Origin: Bacillota bacterium
GTDB taxonomy: Bacteria; Bacillota; UBA994; PWPR01
Length of the DNA stretch: 37,901 bases
Assembly: GCA_028280325.1 (NCBI GenBank)
Contig: JANQLZ010000046.1
Coordinates: 1 to 37,901 of the forward strand
Reading direction: 5' to 3'
In this document: in pieces, positions 8,472 to 17,007 of the stretch
Layout: each line of letters begins with the position of its first letter
Position numbering within the stretch: the first letter of the stretch is position 1
Program-made: the position numbers and the translations under genes
The notes under the pieces: model-generated
The model's input: only the letters and a program-made list of their open reading frames with translations
Told to the model about the DNA's origin: nothing
The model's database searches: none

Positions 8472-9071
8472 ATGAGCAGAATAACGGATCAGCTTCAATT
8501 CATAATGGAGGCTGACAAAATAAAAAATATTTTTAGAAAATCAATGATCTCAGACGGCTCACGCTATGAGAATGATGCGGAGCACTCCTGGCATTTGGCG
8601 CTGATGGCAATAGTCTTGGCCGAGCATGCTGCGGAAGATATCGATTTGATAAAAGTTATAAAAATGGTTGTCATTCATGATATTGTAGAAATTGATGCCG
8701 GTGACACCTTTGCCTATGATATACAGGGGCACGAGGACAAGCGAGAAAGGGAAGAAGCTGCCGCACATCGAATTTTTGGCCTGCTTCCCAATGATCAAAA
8801 AGATGAGTTTCTCCAGCTTTGGGAAGAATTCGAAGATATGAACACCCCTGAAGCAAGATTTGCAACTGCTCTGGACCGGATGCATCCGATCCTGCTTAAC
8901 CTTGCTAATAAGGGAGAGCCCTGGAATAAATATAATATTACCTACGAAATGATATATGACAGGAATAAGCAAATCAACGATGGATCAGAAACTTTATGGC
9001 AGCATGTTTTAGAGTTATTGGACGAATGCAGGAAACAGGGTATCCTTAAAGATAAAATACAAGCACAATAA
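8472..9071 (+). CDS. HD-domain phosphohydrolase (YfbR/HDDC2-like)
   Basis: This 199-residue protein carries the HD-superfamily metal ligands: NDAEHSWHLALM (His about residue 37), VVIHDIVEIDAGD (HD about residues 68-69) and a later Asp in ATALDRMHPIL. Order and length match the YfbR/HDDC2 group of 5'-deoxynucleotidases that dephosphorylate dNMPs; the exact substrate is not shown. A GGGG-containing site precedes the ATG. The next gene, a nucleotide pyrophosphatase-like phosphodiesterase, starts 41 bases downstream, so a shared nucleotide-turnover role is plausible. Confidence 0.9.
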   Translation: MSRITDQLQFIMEADKIKNIFRKSMISDGSRYENDAEHSWHLALMAIVLAEHAAEDIDLIKVIKMVVIHDIVEIDAGDTFAYDIQGHEDKREREEAAAHRIFGLLPNDQKDEFLQLWEEFEDMNTPEARFATALDRMHPILLNLANKGEPWNKYNITYEMIYDRNKQINDGSETLWQHVLELLDECRKQGILKDKIQAQ

Positions 9072-9112
9072 AATTGCCCGAGGCTGCTGAAATAATATAA
9101 AGGTGGAGTTAT

Positions 9113-10438
9113 ATGGTACTGTTTAGAAAGATGCCGGTGTATTTGCCTGGTATGAAGGCCAAACATGTGGTCTTGATCTCGATCGACGGTTTAAACGCCA
9201 AGGATCTTTATCTGATGAAAGAGCTGTCTTATTTTTCTGAAATGATACGGCGTGGTTCTGTTGCCAGAGAAATGGTTGGAGTTTATCCATCATTAACCTA
9301 CCCTTCCCATGTATCAATTATTACCGGGGTTTATCCCAATAAACATGGTATTACTGATAATAAGCCTTTTGCAGCAACCTGCCAGGAAACGCCCTGGTTT
9401 TTCTATGCCAAAGATATAGCAGTACCTGCTTTATATGATGTCGCAATCAAAAAAGGCTTGTCTACCGGTTCATTTTTTTGGCCGGTTACTGCAGGAGCTA
9501 ACATTCATTACAACTGCCCACCCATCTGGCCGACAAGCCAAGGCGAGAGCCAGATTGCATTGTCATTACGAAATGGCAGTCCGGGATTTTTGCTGGAGCT
9601 GGAACGCAGGTTCAACTGGCTGCGCCATGGACGGCAATATCCTCAACTCGATAATTTTACAGCAGTTTCAGCTGCTTATCTGTTGAAGAAATACCAGCCC
9701 AATCTGTTATTGGTAGCTTTCTCAGAATTGGATCATGAACGGCATGAATACGGCCGCAATTCAAAACAGGCAGAATACAGCCTGGTCCGGACTAATGAAC
9801 GGGTGGGGCTGATTATTGAGGCAGCCAAAGATGCTGAAATTTATAACGATACCGCTTTTGTAATTGTCGGAGATCATGGATTCCTGGATTATAACAAATG
9901 CACAGCGTTAAACAGAATATTCCTGGACAATGGATATCTTACGGCCGATGATCAGGGTGAGGTTCTGGATTACCTGGCTTTTGCTCAGGCAGCGGGTGGC
10001 TCAGCACAGATTTATTTGCAGAATAAAACCGATCAAAAGATCTTTCATGACATCAGCTTGCTGCTGAAGTCTCTAAAAGACAGCGGGGAATCCGGAATTG
10101 CTGAAATATATACAGCGCAGCAAACTATGAGCAAAGGGCTCAGCGGGGATTTTTCATTTGTTGTTGAGGCAGAACAGGGATATTGCTTTACCTCATCGAT
10201 TAACAGCCCTCCGGTAACTGCTGTTCAGCGGGGCAGTAAGGCAGCCACTCATGGGTACGATCCCGAAAAAAGCGACTATCAATCGTTGGCCATCTTTAGT
10301 GGCTCAGGGATCAAAATGGGAGCAGAGCTGCCGAGCATTAACTGTGTTGATATAGCGCCAACCTTATCACAACTGCTCGATTTAAACCTACAGAATTGCG
10401 ATGGAAAAATTTTAACCCAGATGTTAACCGGGAACTGA
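9113..10438 (+). CDS. Alkaline phosphatase superfamily phosphodiesterase (NPP-like)
   Basis: This is a 441-residue nucleotide pyrophosphatase/phosphodiesterase-type enzyme. It has the metal-binding ISIDGL near residue 23, the nucleophile Thr about residue 62 in YPSLTYPSHVSIITG, the second Asp/His set in ELDHERHEYG, VGDHGF, and the last His in ATHGYDP. No signal peptide is apparent, so it is probably cytoplasmic. AAGGTGGAG precedes the ATG. It lies between the HD phosphohydrolase and the ATL gene, and its stop is only 4 bases before the next start. Confidence 0.9.
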   Translation: MVLFRKMPVYLPGMKAKHVVLISIDGLNAKDLYLMKELSYFSEMIRRGSVAREMVGVYPSLTYPSHVSIITGVYPNKHGITDNKPFAATCQETPWFFYAKDIAVPALYDVAIKKGLSTGSFFWPVTAGANIHYNCPPIWPTSQGESQIALSLRNGSPGFLLELERRFNWLRHGRQYPQLDNFTAVSAAYLLKKYQPNLLLVAFSELDHERHEYGRNSKQAEYSLVRTNERVGLIIEAAKDAEIYNDTAFVIVGDHGFLDYNKCTALNRIFLDNGYLTADDQGEVLDYLAFAQAAGGSAQIYLQNKTDQKIFHDISLLLKSLKDSGESGIAEIYTAQQTMSKGLSGDFSFVVEAEQGYCFTSSINSPPVTAVQRGSKAATHGYDPEKSDYQSLAIFSGSGIKMGAELPSINCVDIAPTLSQLLDLNLQNCDGKILTQMLTGN

Positions 10439-10442
10439 GATC

Positions 10443-10757
10443 ATGGAACAGTTTACGATTAAAGTTTTGAAAATAATTTCCTCAATACCTAGTGGTAAGG
10501 TAATGACTTACGGTCAAATCGCCTGGGTGGCCGGTAAACCTAAAGGCGCTCGTCAGGTGGCCAGAATTCTTCATAGCATGAGTGAGAAGTATAATTTACC
10601 GTGGCATCGAGTGGTTAACTCTAAAGGCACTATTTCCTTAAAGGGCAGCGCCTGCCAGTTGCAGCGAAACCTGTTAGAAGCCGAAGGGGTGGTTTTTAGC
10701 ACCCAGGCGACTATTGATTTAACTCAATATGCCTATCAAGGTGATCTAGGTTGCTAA
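10443..10757 (+). CDS. Alkyltransferase-like protein (ATL)
   Basis: This 104-residue protein is homologous to the C-terminal domain of O6-alkylguanine-DNA alkyltransferase: YGQIAWVAGKPKGARQVARIL, then PWHRVVNSKG. The alkyl-accepting Cys of the PCHR motif is replaced by Trp (about residue 60). That defines ATL proteins, which bind O6-alkylguanine and flag it for nucleotide-excision repair instead of reversing it. It begins 4 bases after the NPP-like gene with no strong ribosome-binding site, so translation is probably coupled. The single extra Cys at the C-terminus is not in the active-site position. Confidence 0.92.
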   Translation: MEQFTIKVLKIISSIPSGKVMTYGQIAWVAGKPKGARQVARILHSMSEKYNLPWHRVVNSKGTISLKGSACQLQRNLLEAEGVVFSTQATIDLTQYAYQGDLGC

Positions 10758-10886
10758 ACATGTAGTGTTTTCATCTGTATTATATTGGCAAAAGCTAAAT
10801 GAGCTCAATTTAGATAGCCAAAATAGGTAAGAATAGTTACCAGAAAGGTTTACTTATAATATTGAAAGCTTGAAAGTAAATTATGG

Positions 10887-10915
10887 TTGTAACTTGGGTA
10901 AAAAAAAAGTATAAT
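10887..10915 (+). promoter_or_regulatory. Promoter of the spermidine operon
   Basis: TTGTAA (10887-10892), a 17-base spacer and TATAAT (10910-10915). The start of transcription would be near 10922, leaving a leader of about 105 bases before speD. Confidence 0.7.
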
Positions 10916-10935
10916 GCAACTGTTATTGCATTATA
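10910..10935. promoter_or_regulatory. Perfect inverted repeat over the spe -10 box (operator candidate)
   Basis: TATAATGCAA (10910-10919) and TTGCATTATA (10926-10935) are perfect reverse complements with a 6-base centre (ctgtta). The left arm contains the -10 box and the repeat spans the probable start point. A bound regulator would therefore block initiation. A hairpin in the 5' end of the transcript is unlikely because the left arm is mostly upstream of the start. Confidence 0.65.
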
Positions 10936-11026
10936 TGTTGTCAAAGCTTGTTCTGCAGAGTTTATATTTTTTAACTTGTTCAGCAACCTGTATATACCAC
11001 AAATCCAATAAAGGTGTGAAGTAAAA

Positions 11027-11821
11027 TTGTTGCAGGAATTGAAAAAGCTAAAATTGCATGGTTTTAATAATTTGACAAAAACACTTAGTTTTAATATGTA
11101 TGATATCTGTTACACACAATCAGTAGAGGATAGAGATGCCTATATAGCTTATATTGATGAGCAATACAATGCAGAGAGGCTGACCCAGATTCTAACTGAG
11201 GTTGCCAATATAATTGGCGCCAATATTCTCAATGTGGCCAAACAGGACTATAATCCGCAGGGAGCCAGTGTAACGATTTTAGTATGCGAAGATCCAATCC
11301 AGAAGCCACTAAAAAAAGAGTCGGTAGCTGCTCATCTGGACAAGAGCCATATAACGGTACACACCTATCCTGAATATCATCCTGATGATGGCGTATGCAC
11401 ATTTCGAGCTGATATTGATGTTTCAACTTGCGGTCAAATATCGCCTTTGAGGGCTCTAAATCATCTGATTTCCAGCTTTGAGGCTGACATTATGACTCTT
11501 GACTACAGAGTTAGGGGATTTACCAGAGACATTACCGGACACAAGTTATTCATAGACCACGAAATCAGTTCTATTCAGGACTACATTGCTGCTGAGGTTA
11601 AGGATAGCTATGATTTTATAGATGTGAATGTCTATCAAGAGAATATCTTTCATACTAAATGTCGCTTGAAACAGTTTGATATTGATAATTATCTTTTTGG
11701 TATAACTGAAAAAGATCTGGAAAAGGATATCGTAAATGAGATTGGCAATAAATTATCACGCGAAATGAATGAGATATTTTATGGCAAGAATTTATCGAAA
11801 ATGTATCAGTCATGCCTATGA
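11027..11821 (+). CDS. speD: S-adenosylmethionine decarboxylase proenzyme, E. coli type
   Basis: SpeD supplies decarboxylated SAM, the aminopropyl donor for spermidine. The 264-residue sequence follows the large proteobacterial-type SpeD closely: [52 protein letters not shown], and [20 protein letters not shown]. The self-cleavage site is K-S in [15 protein letters not shown], where Ser near residue 107 becomes the pyruvoyl group. The start is TTG (two in tandem at 11027 and 11030) after AAAGGTG. It is the first gene of the spe operon and overlaps the arginine decarboxylase gene by 10 bases. This large form is less usual in Firmicutes than the short Bacillus/archaeal form. Confidence 0.96.
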   Translation: MLQELKKLKLHGFNNLTKTLSFNMYDICYTQSVEDRDAYIAYIDEQYNAERLTQILTEVANIIGANILNVAKQDYNPQGASVTILVCEDPIQKPLKKESVAAHLDKSHITVHTYPEYHPDDGVCTFRADIDVSTCGQISPLRALNHLISSFEADIMTLDYRVRGFTRDITGHKLFIDHEISSIQDYIAAEVKDSYDFIDVNVYQENIFHTKCRLKQFDIDNYLFGITEKDLEKDIVNEIGNKLSREMNEIFYGKNLSKMYQSCL

Positions 11822-13272
11822 ACAGAATACATTTAAAAACACCTTTGTACACAGCATTACAGGCCTATGCTGAAAAACAGCTGGTGCATTTTGATGTGCC
11901 TGGACATAAAAAGCGTAACTGCTCCTGGATAACAGAGGCTTTTGGCGACAGGGTATTGGCTCTGGATGCCAACTCCACAAAAGAGTTAGACATGCTCAGC
12001 AAACCTACTGGTCCCATCAAGGAAGCTGAGCAGCTGATGGCCCTGGCCTACGGTTCTGACCAGGCCTTTTTCTTAGTAAATGGCTCAACCTCAGGTGTTC
12101 AATATATGATAATGGCTGCCTGCCGGCCCAATGAGAAGATAATAATGCCGCGAAATGTTCACAGAAGTGCAATTAATGCCCTGATATTGAGTGGAGCAGT
12201 GCCAGTCTTTATTGAACCTGAGATTGACCTGGAATTCGGTATTAGCAATGGGGTTTCGTTGAAAACTGTGCAGCAGGCTGTCAGAGAAAATCCGGATGCT
12301 AAAGCGCTATTTTTAATGCATCCGACCTACTTTGGTGTTGTCAGTGATTTAAAGCAAATAATTGAATATGCTCATGACCATGACCTGGTTGTGGTGATAG
12401 ACGAAGCGCATGGAGCGCATTTTCCTTTTCATCCTGACCTGCCAGCAAATGCTATGTCGCTAAATGCCGATATGGCCACTGTCAGCATCCATAAAACGGC
12501 GGGGTCATTGACTCAGAGCTCTGTACTACTTTTAAATGAAAGAAAGATTAAGAAGCACGATGTGCGCACCATAGTTAATCTGATGCAGACATCAAGTGCT
12601 TCCTATTTGTTAATGGCCAGCCTTGATTTAGCCCGAAGGCAGCTGGCCATCAATGGACTTTCAGATTATCAGTTTATTTTGCACCAAATTAGCAAAGCTA
12701 AAAAGGCTCTCAATCAACTGCCAGGTATTGAGGTCATGGACAAAGCTTATGCCCGAAAAACAGCTGCTTTTGATTATGATGAGACCAAATTTGTAGTAAA
12801 AGTAAATGGATTAGGGCTCAGTGGGTTTGAGGTATATGATATTCTTTTTAATGAGTACAATATACAGGTTGAGCTGGCAGAAAGTTATGTTATTCTAGCT
12901 ATAATTGGCGTAGGAGATGACAATCAGACAATATTTAAATTGGTTGAAGCATTACAGGATATAGCTCAAAGATGTTATGGACAAAAAAAGAAGTATGAGG
13001 TAAATTTATCAAGGTTTTTTAAAATCCCAATGATGGAACTGACCCCTCGAGAAGCCCACTATCACAAAAAGTTATTGTGTAATATTAAGGACAGCGTTGG
13101 AAAAGTCAGTGGAGAGTCGATCATGATTTATCCGCCGGGCATACCTTTAGTTATGCCTGGTGAAATCATTTCAGCTGAGATTGTCAGCCATTATCAATTC
13201 TATCGGTCTCAGGGCTGTGTTATGGTTAATGACCAGGATAATCCAGGTTTGATCAAAGTAGTTGATAAATAG
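11812..13272 (+). CDS. speA: Arginine decarboxylase, Orn/Lys/Arg decarboxylase fold
   Basis: This is a fold-type I PLP decarboxylase of 486 residues, the Bacillus SpeA/YaaO-like length. It shows FDVPGHKK near the N-terminus, [28 protein letters not shown] and the PLP Lys in [13 protein letters not shown]. The C-terminal part has [15 protein letters not shown]. Arginine is inferred as substrate because the operon also encodes agmatinase, SpeE and SpeD, giving arginine to agmatine to putrescine to spermidine; the fold alone does not exclude lysine or ornithine. The start ATG overlaps the end of speD (a second ATG is two codons later). Confidence 0.9.
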   Translation: MPMNRIHLKTPLYTALQAYAEKQLVHFDVPGHKKRNCSWITEAFGDRVLALDANSTKELDMLSKPTGPIKEAEQLMALAYGSDQAFFLVNGSTSGVQYMIMAACRPNEKIIMPRNVHRSAINALILSGAVPVFIEPEIDLEFGISNGVSLKTVQQAVRENPDAKALFLMHPTYFGVVSDLKQIIEYAHDHDLVVVIDEAHGAHFPFHPDLPANAMSLNADMATVSIHKTAGSLTQSSVLLLNERKIKKHDVRTIVNLMQTSSASYLLMASLDLARRQLAINGLSDYQFILHQISKAKKALNQLPGIEVMDKAYARKTAAFDYDETKFVVKVNGLGLSGFEVYDILFNEYNIQVELAESYVILAIIGVGDDNQTIFKLVEALQDIAQRCYGQKKKYEVNLSRFFKIPMMELTPREAHYHKKLLCNIKDSVGKVSGESIMIYPPGIPLVMPGEIISAEIVSHYQFYRSQGCVMVNDQDNPGLIKVVDK

Positions 13273-13282
13273 GAGGCTTGTA

Positions 13283-14140
13283 ATGGGTAAAAAATATATT
13301 AGAGAAACATATGCCAATGATGTTAGCTTCACTATTGAAGTTGAACAGCATCTTCACAGCGAAAAAAGCAGGTTCCAGCAGATAGATTTTTATCAGACAG
13401 AGACCTTTGGCACGGTATTCACGCTCGATGATTTAATAATGGTCACTGAAAAAGATGAGTTCATTTACCACGATATGATCTGTCACCCGGCATTTGCAGT
13501 AAACCCCAACATAAAAAGGGTGTTGATTATTGGCGGTGGTGATGGTGGAACTGCGCGAGAGGTATTGCGCTACCCAATAGAGGCGCTGGATATGGTAGAA
13601 ATAGACGAGCGGGTAGTCAGACTCTGCCAGCAGTTTTTGCCGCTGACAGCCTCTTCTTTTGATTCAGATAACCGTTTTAACCTGCTCTTTGCCAATGGAC
13701 TGGAGTTTGTTGCAAACGCCAAAACCGGTGCGTATGACTTAATTATTGTTGATTCTACTGATCCAATTGGTCCTGGTGAAGGGCTGTTTACAGCTGAGTT
13801 TTACCGCAATTGCTACCGGTGTCTGAATGATTCAGGAATCCTGATTAATCAGCATGAAAGCCCATTTTATACCAGAGACTGTCGAGAAATGGTCAGAGCT
13901 CATAGCAAATTAAAGAAAACTTTTCCAATAGCCAGGATATATCAGTTTCATATGCCGACATATCCGTCCGGGCACTGGCTATTCGGGTTTGCAGCCAAAA
14001 GCCTGGATCCTGTCCAGGATTTTAAACCAGCAGAGTGGGGCAGCTTCAATTTACAAACCAAATATTATAATCTTGACCTGCACCCGGCAGCTTTTATGCT
14101 GCCAACTTATCTTAAGGAGATTCTGAAAGGTGTTAAATAA
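13283..14140 (+). CDS. speE: Spermidine synthase
   Basis: SpeE transfers the aminopropyl group of decarboxylated SAM to putrescine. I start it at the ATG at 13283, which has AGGAGG 6 bases upstream; this gives 285 residues, the family length. Motifs: YQTETFGTVFTLDD, the SAM-binding RVLIIGGGDGGTAREVLRY, VEIDERVV, and the catalytic DSTDPIGPGEGLF. It follows the decarboxylase gene by 10 bases and overlaps speB, so it is part of one transcript. Confidence 0.96.
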   Translation: MGKKYIRETYANDVSFTIEVEQHLHSEKSRFQQIDFYQTETFGTVFTLDDLIMVTEKDEFIYHDMICHPAFAVNPNIKRVLIIGGGDGGTAREVLRYPIEALDMVEIDERVVRLCQQFLPLTASSFDSDNRFNLLFANGLEFVANAKTGAYDLIIVDSTDPIGPGEGLFTAEFYRNCYRCLNDSGILINQHESPFYTRDCREMVRAHSKLKKTFPIARIYQFHMPTYPSGHWLFGFAAKSLDPVQDFKPAEWGSFNLQTKYYNLDLHPAAFMLPTYLKEILKGVK

Positions 14141-15005
14141 TACTTTAAAACCTAACTTTATTGCCTGTGACAGCTCCCTGGCTGCCGCAGATTTAGTATT
14201 GCTGGGCATTCCTTTTGATGGTACAGTTTCATTTCGGGCCGGCTCGAGAATGGGTCCCAATGCTATCAGAAGTGAATCTGCAGGTTTAGAAACCTACAGC
14301 CCCTATCAGAACAGTGATTTAACTCAGCATGCCATCCACGATCTGGGGGATCTTGAATTGCCTTATGGTAATACCGGCCGGGCTCTCAGTATCATAGAAG
14401 CAACTGTCGCAGACTTAGTTGGTATGAGCAAAAAGGTATTGTGTACCGGTGGCGAACATCTGATAACCCTGCCGATAATAAAAGCCTTGCATGCCAAACA
14501 TCCCGGGCTGCATGTTATCCAATTCGATGCCCATGCCGATCTGCGGTCTGACTATCTGGGTGTAAAACTTTCACATGCTACTGTAATCAGGCGGGTTTGG
14601 GAGATTGTTGGAGATAATAAGATCTGGCAATTTGGGATTCGGTCTGGAACCAGAGAGGAATTCGCCTGGTCTGCTGAGGGACATACAATAATGGAGAAGT
14701 TCACTGCAGATTCGGTTAAAAAGGCTGCTAGTGTTATCGGTGACCAGCCAGTTTATTTGACATTGGATATAGATATATTGGATACTTCAGTTGTTCCCGG
14801 AACCGGAACCCCAGAACCAGGTGGTTTACAGTTCAACCAGCTGCTCCAGGCTATCATGGAGCTGTCGCAGCTGAATATTGTTGGTGCGGATTTAGTCGAA
14901 TTAGCACCCCAGTTAGATATTAGTGGAGCTTCTACAGCGGTGGCCTGCAAATTGCTGCGAGAGATAATGCTGCTTATGCTCAGCAGTAAGTTGACTAATC
15001 AATAA
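14130..15005 (+). CDS. speB: Agmatinase (ureohydrolase)
   Basis: This 291-residue arginase/agmatinase-family enzyme has the binuclear manganese ligands GGEHLITLP, QFDAHADLRSDYLG (DAHxD) and LTLDIDILDTSVVPGTGTPEPGG (DxD). It hydrolyses agmatine to putrescine and urea, bridging the arginine decarboxylase and SpeE. It starts at a GTG overlapping the speE end by 11 bases, with AAGGAG 10 bases upstream. No convincing terminator separates it from the following ABC-F leader, which has its own conditional terminator. Confidence 0.95.
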   Translation: MLNNTLKPNFIACDSSLAAADLVLLGIPFDGTVSFRAGSRMGPNAIRSESAGLETYSPYQNSDLTQHAIHDLGDLELPYGNTGRALSIIEATVADLVGMSKKVLCTGGEHLITLPIIKALHAKHPGLHVIQFDAHADLRSDYLGVKLSHATVIRRVWEIVGDNKIWQFGIRSGTREEFAWSAEGHTIMEKFTADSVKKAASVIGDQPVYLTLDIDILDTSVVPGTGTPEPGGLQFNQLLQAIMELSQLNIVGADLVELAPQLDISGASTAVACKLLREIMLLMLSSKLTNQ

Positions 15006-15100
15006 GTGGTTGATATTATATTAATAGTATTACGAAAGGGTATGGTATTTAAAAATGAAAACATGGGGAGCCTTCATCCGCAAATAATTTTATTATTGTG

Positions 15101-15223
15101 AACTGTAGAGCAGTTCCGGAGGTTTCTTATGTTTATATTTTAAAGCATGCTTAGATTTATCTGGTGTAAATCTGGTAGCTTTTCATGACCTCCGGGGCTT
15201 AAAATCAAGCTAGGAGGTTTTTT
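15101..15223 (+). promoter_or_regulatory. Attenuator leader of the ABC-F gene
   Basis: In order the leader has a small hairpin aactg/cagtt (15101-15115), a Shine-Dalgarno ccggaggt (15116-15123) serving a 4-codon uORF, and a hairpin with arms agattta (15153-15159) and taaatct (15167-15173). It ends in a terminator hairpin: acctcc (15188-15193) plus gctt (15197-15200) pairs with aagc (15207-15210) plus ggaggt (15213-15218), followed by a run of T to 15223. The uORF's ccggaggt is the exact complement of acctccgg (15188-15195), an 8-bp antiterminator pairing. The AGGAGG for the ABC-F start lies inside the terminator stem, so transcription and translation could both be gated. Confidence 0.8.
15129..15143 (+). 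CDS. Leader peptide MFIF of the ABC-F attenuator
   Basis: ATG TTT ATA TTT TAA, directly after ccggaggtttctt, encodes a four-residue peptide. Its strong ribosome-binding site is also the antiterminator strand. A ribosome stalled here by a drug would alter pairing downstream, the logic known for regulated ABC-F resistance genes. The peptide itself is inferred, not shown. Confidence 0.65.
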   Translation: MFIF

Positions 15224-16864
15224 ATGTTAATGTTACATGCCCAAAATATTCAAAAAAATTATGGAGACAGACAAATTATCAAGCTGGCTGATCTGAAGAT
15301 ATTCAAAGGTGACAAAATTGGGGTAGTGGGAGTAAATGGCTCAGGCAAAACAACCCTGCTCAAGGTTTTGGCCGGAGAGCTTTTGCCAGACCAAGGCAGG
15401 ATTAAACTGCGGGCTAAAGTTGCTTATATCAGACAGAGTTTTTCTAATGCAACTATTGAACCTGGTTTATCTGAGGCCAGGGTTAAGATTAATTTAAAAC
15501 AATTCGGCATCAAGAATATTCATGCCAGGATGAGTGGTGGAGAGCAGTCTCGGATTAACTTTGCACTTAATTTTGATCAAGACGCTGAGCTTTTGATTGC
15601 CGATGAGCCTACCAGCAATATGGATATAAATGCTTTGGAAGTAGTTGAGCAGAAAATCAGGGGCTTCAAAGGAGCAGTACTGCTGGTTTCTCACGACCGG
15701 GAAATGTTAGATAAGATATGCAGCTCTATTATTGAAGTCAATAACGGCGGTATTACAGTCTTTAAAGGAAATTACAGTGATTATCTCAAACAGAGAAAAG
15801 AGCAGTACACCAGAAGCATGTTTGAGTATCAGCAGTACATCAGGGAAAAGCAACGATTGACAGCTACTGTTGTTGAACGCAGAAACAGTATTAACAAGCT
15901 CAAAAAAACGCCAAAACGAATGGGCAATTCAGAGGCACGTCTGCATAAGCGGAGTACCAGTGGAATAAAAAAGAACCTGGCAAAAAGGGTGGCAGCAATA
16001 GAGTCCAGAATCAAAAATTTAGAGGTTAAATCTAAACCTAAAGATTTGGATAGAATTAAGCTCCAAACCCAAACCTTTCAAAAGCCCATTGCTAAAACAA
16101 TTGTGCAAAGCGATAATCTGGCTTTAAGCTATGGTGAAAAACTGCTTTTTAATCGGGCTTCATTCAGGATAACAAATGGCAAGGTTACTGCTCTGATTGG
16201 CAGAAATGGTTCTGGTAAATCTTCGCTGGCCAAGCTAATTATCGCCGATGACCAAGCAATCAAGGTTGCCCCAGGTGTAAAGATAGGCTACCTGTGTCAG
16301 GATTTCAGTATATTTGATGATAATCTGACAGTACTGGCCAATGTGATGAAGAACAGCTTACTCAAAGAAGGAGAAGTGAGAACCATTTTGGGCAGGCTGT
16401 TGTTTAAAACTAATGATGTGTTTAAGAGATTTGGGGTATTGAGTGGTGGAGAAAAAATAAAAGCATCCTTGGCAGCCATCATTGTTTCTGATGTCAATTT
16501 TATGATTCTGGACGAGCCAACCAACTATCTTGATACCTATTCTATGGAAGCCTTAGAAGATATCATTTCTGAATATCAGGGGAGCACACTTTTAATAACC
16601 CACGATCGGAAATTTGTCAGGAACACAGCTGATCGTTTGCTAATCATTGAAAATAAGCAAATAACAACCTTTGAAGGCTGCTATGCTGACTATGTGAATA
16701 AAAAGAATCAAACTGTTGAAACCGAAAAGGCACAGTTAAATGAGAGTATGATCAGAATGAGATTAGCTGCGCTGTCCAGCAGAATTACGGCCGCCAAAAA
16801 TGATGAGGAAGCCAAGGGGTTGGAAAAAGAATATTTTGAACTGGCTAAACAGCTAAAAAGGTAG
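15224..16864 (+). CDS. ABC-F ribosomal-protection ATPase
   Basis: The 546-residue protein has two ATP-binding cassettes without membrane segments. The first has Walker A GVNGSGKTT (about 35-43), signature MSGGEQSR and Walker B LLIADEPTSNMD. The second has Walker A GRNGSGKSS, signature LSGGEKIK and Walker B MILDEPTNYLD. Between them is a Lys/Arg-rich helical linker (about 190-280), the arm that reaches into the ribosome, and a charged C-terminal tail follows. Length, linker and the attenuator leader point to the antibiotic-resistance class (Vga/VmlR/CplR-like, acting on pleuromutilin, lincosamide and streptogramin A drugs) rather than the housekeeping EttA/Uup class. The drug range is inferred. 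Confidence 0.9.
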   Translation: MLMLHAQNIQKNYGDRQIIKLADLKIFKGDKIGVVGVNGSGKTTLLKVLAGELLPDQGRIKLRAKVAYIRQSFSNATIEPGLSEARVKINLKQFGIKNIHARMSGGEQSRINFALNFDQDAELLIADEPTSNMDINALEVVEQKIRGFKGAVLLVSHDREMLDKICSSIIEVNNGGITVFKGNYSDYLKQRKEQYTRSMFEYQQYIREKQRLTATVVERRNSINKLKKTPKRMGNSEARLHKRSTSGIKKNLAKRVAAIESRIKNLEVKSKPKDLDRIKLQTQTFQKPIAKTIVQSDNLALSYGEKLLFNRASFRITNGKVTALIGRNGSGKSSLAKLIIADDQAIKVAPGVKIGYLCQDFSIFDDNLTVLANVMKNSLLKEGEVRTILGRLLFKTNDVFKRFGVLSGGEKIKASLAAIIVSDVNFMILDEPTNYLDTYSMEALEDIISEYQGSTLLITHDRKFVRNTADRLLIIENKQITTFEGCYADYVNKKNQTVETEKAQLNESMIRMRLAALSSRITAAKNDEEAKGLEKEYFELAKQLKR

Positions 16865-16948
16865 GCCTGAGTTATAGTAGTGTTTAGCAATCATTTGACA
16901 ATGGTTCAGTAATATTGCACAAACAGATAATATTTTCATTGGCTTAAT

Positions 16949-16976
16949 TTACTAAAAATAATAGTAATGATATAAT
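16949..16976 (+). promoter_or_regulatory. Extended -10 promoter of tldD
   Basis: TGATATAAT (16968-16976) is a perfect extended -10 (TGnTATAAT). A weak TTACTA lies 16 bases upstream. The predicted start near 16983 leaves a leader of about 25 bases with the AAGGAGG site. Confidence 0.7.
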
Positions 16977-17007
16977 CAAAGATATAAAAGTAAAAAGGAG
17001 GTATTAA

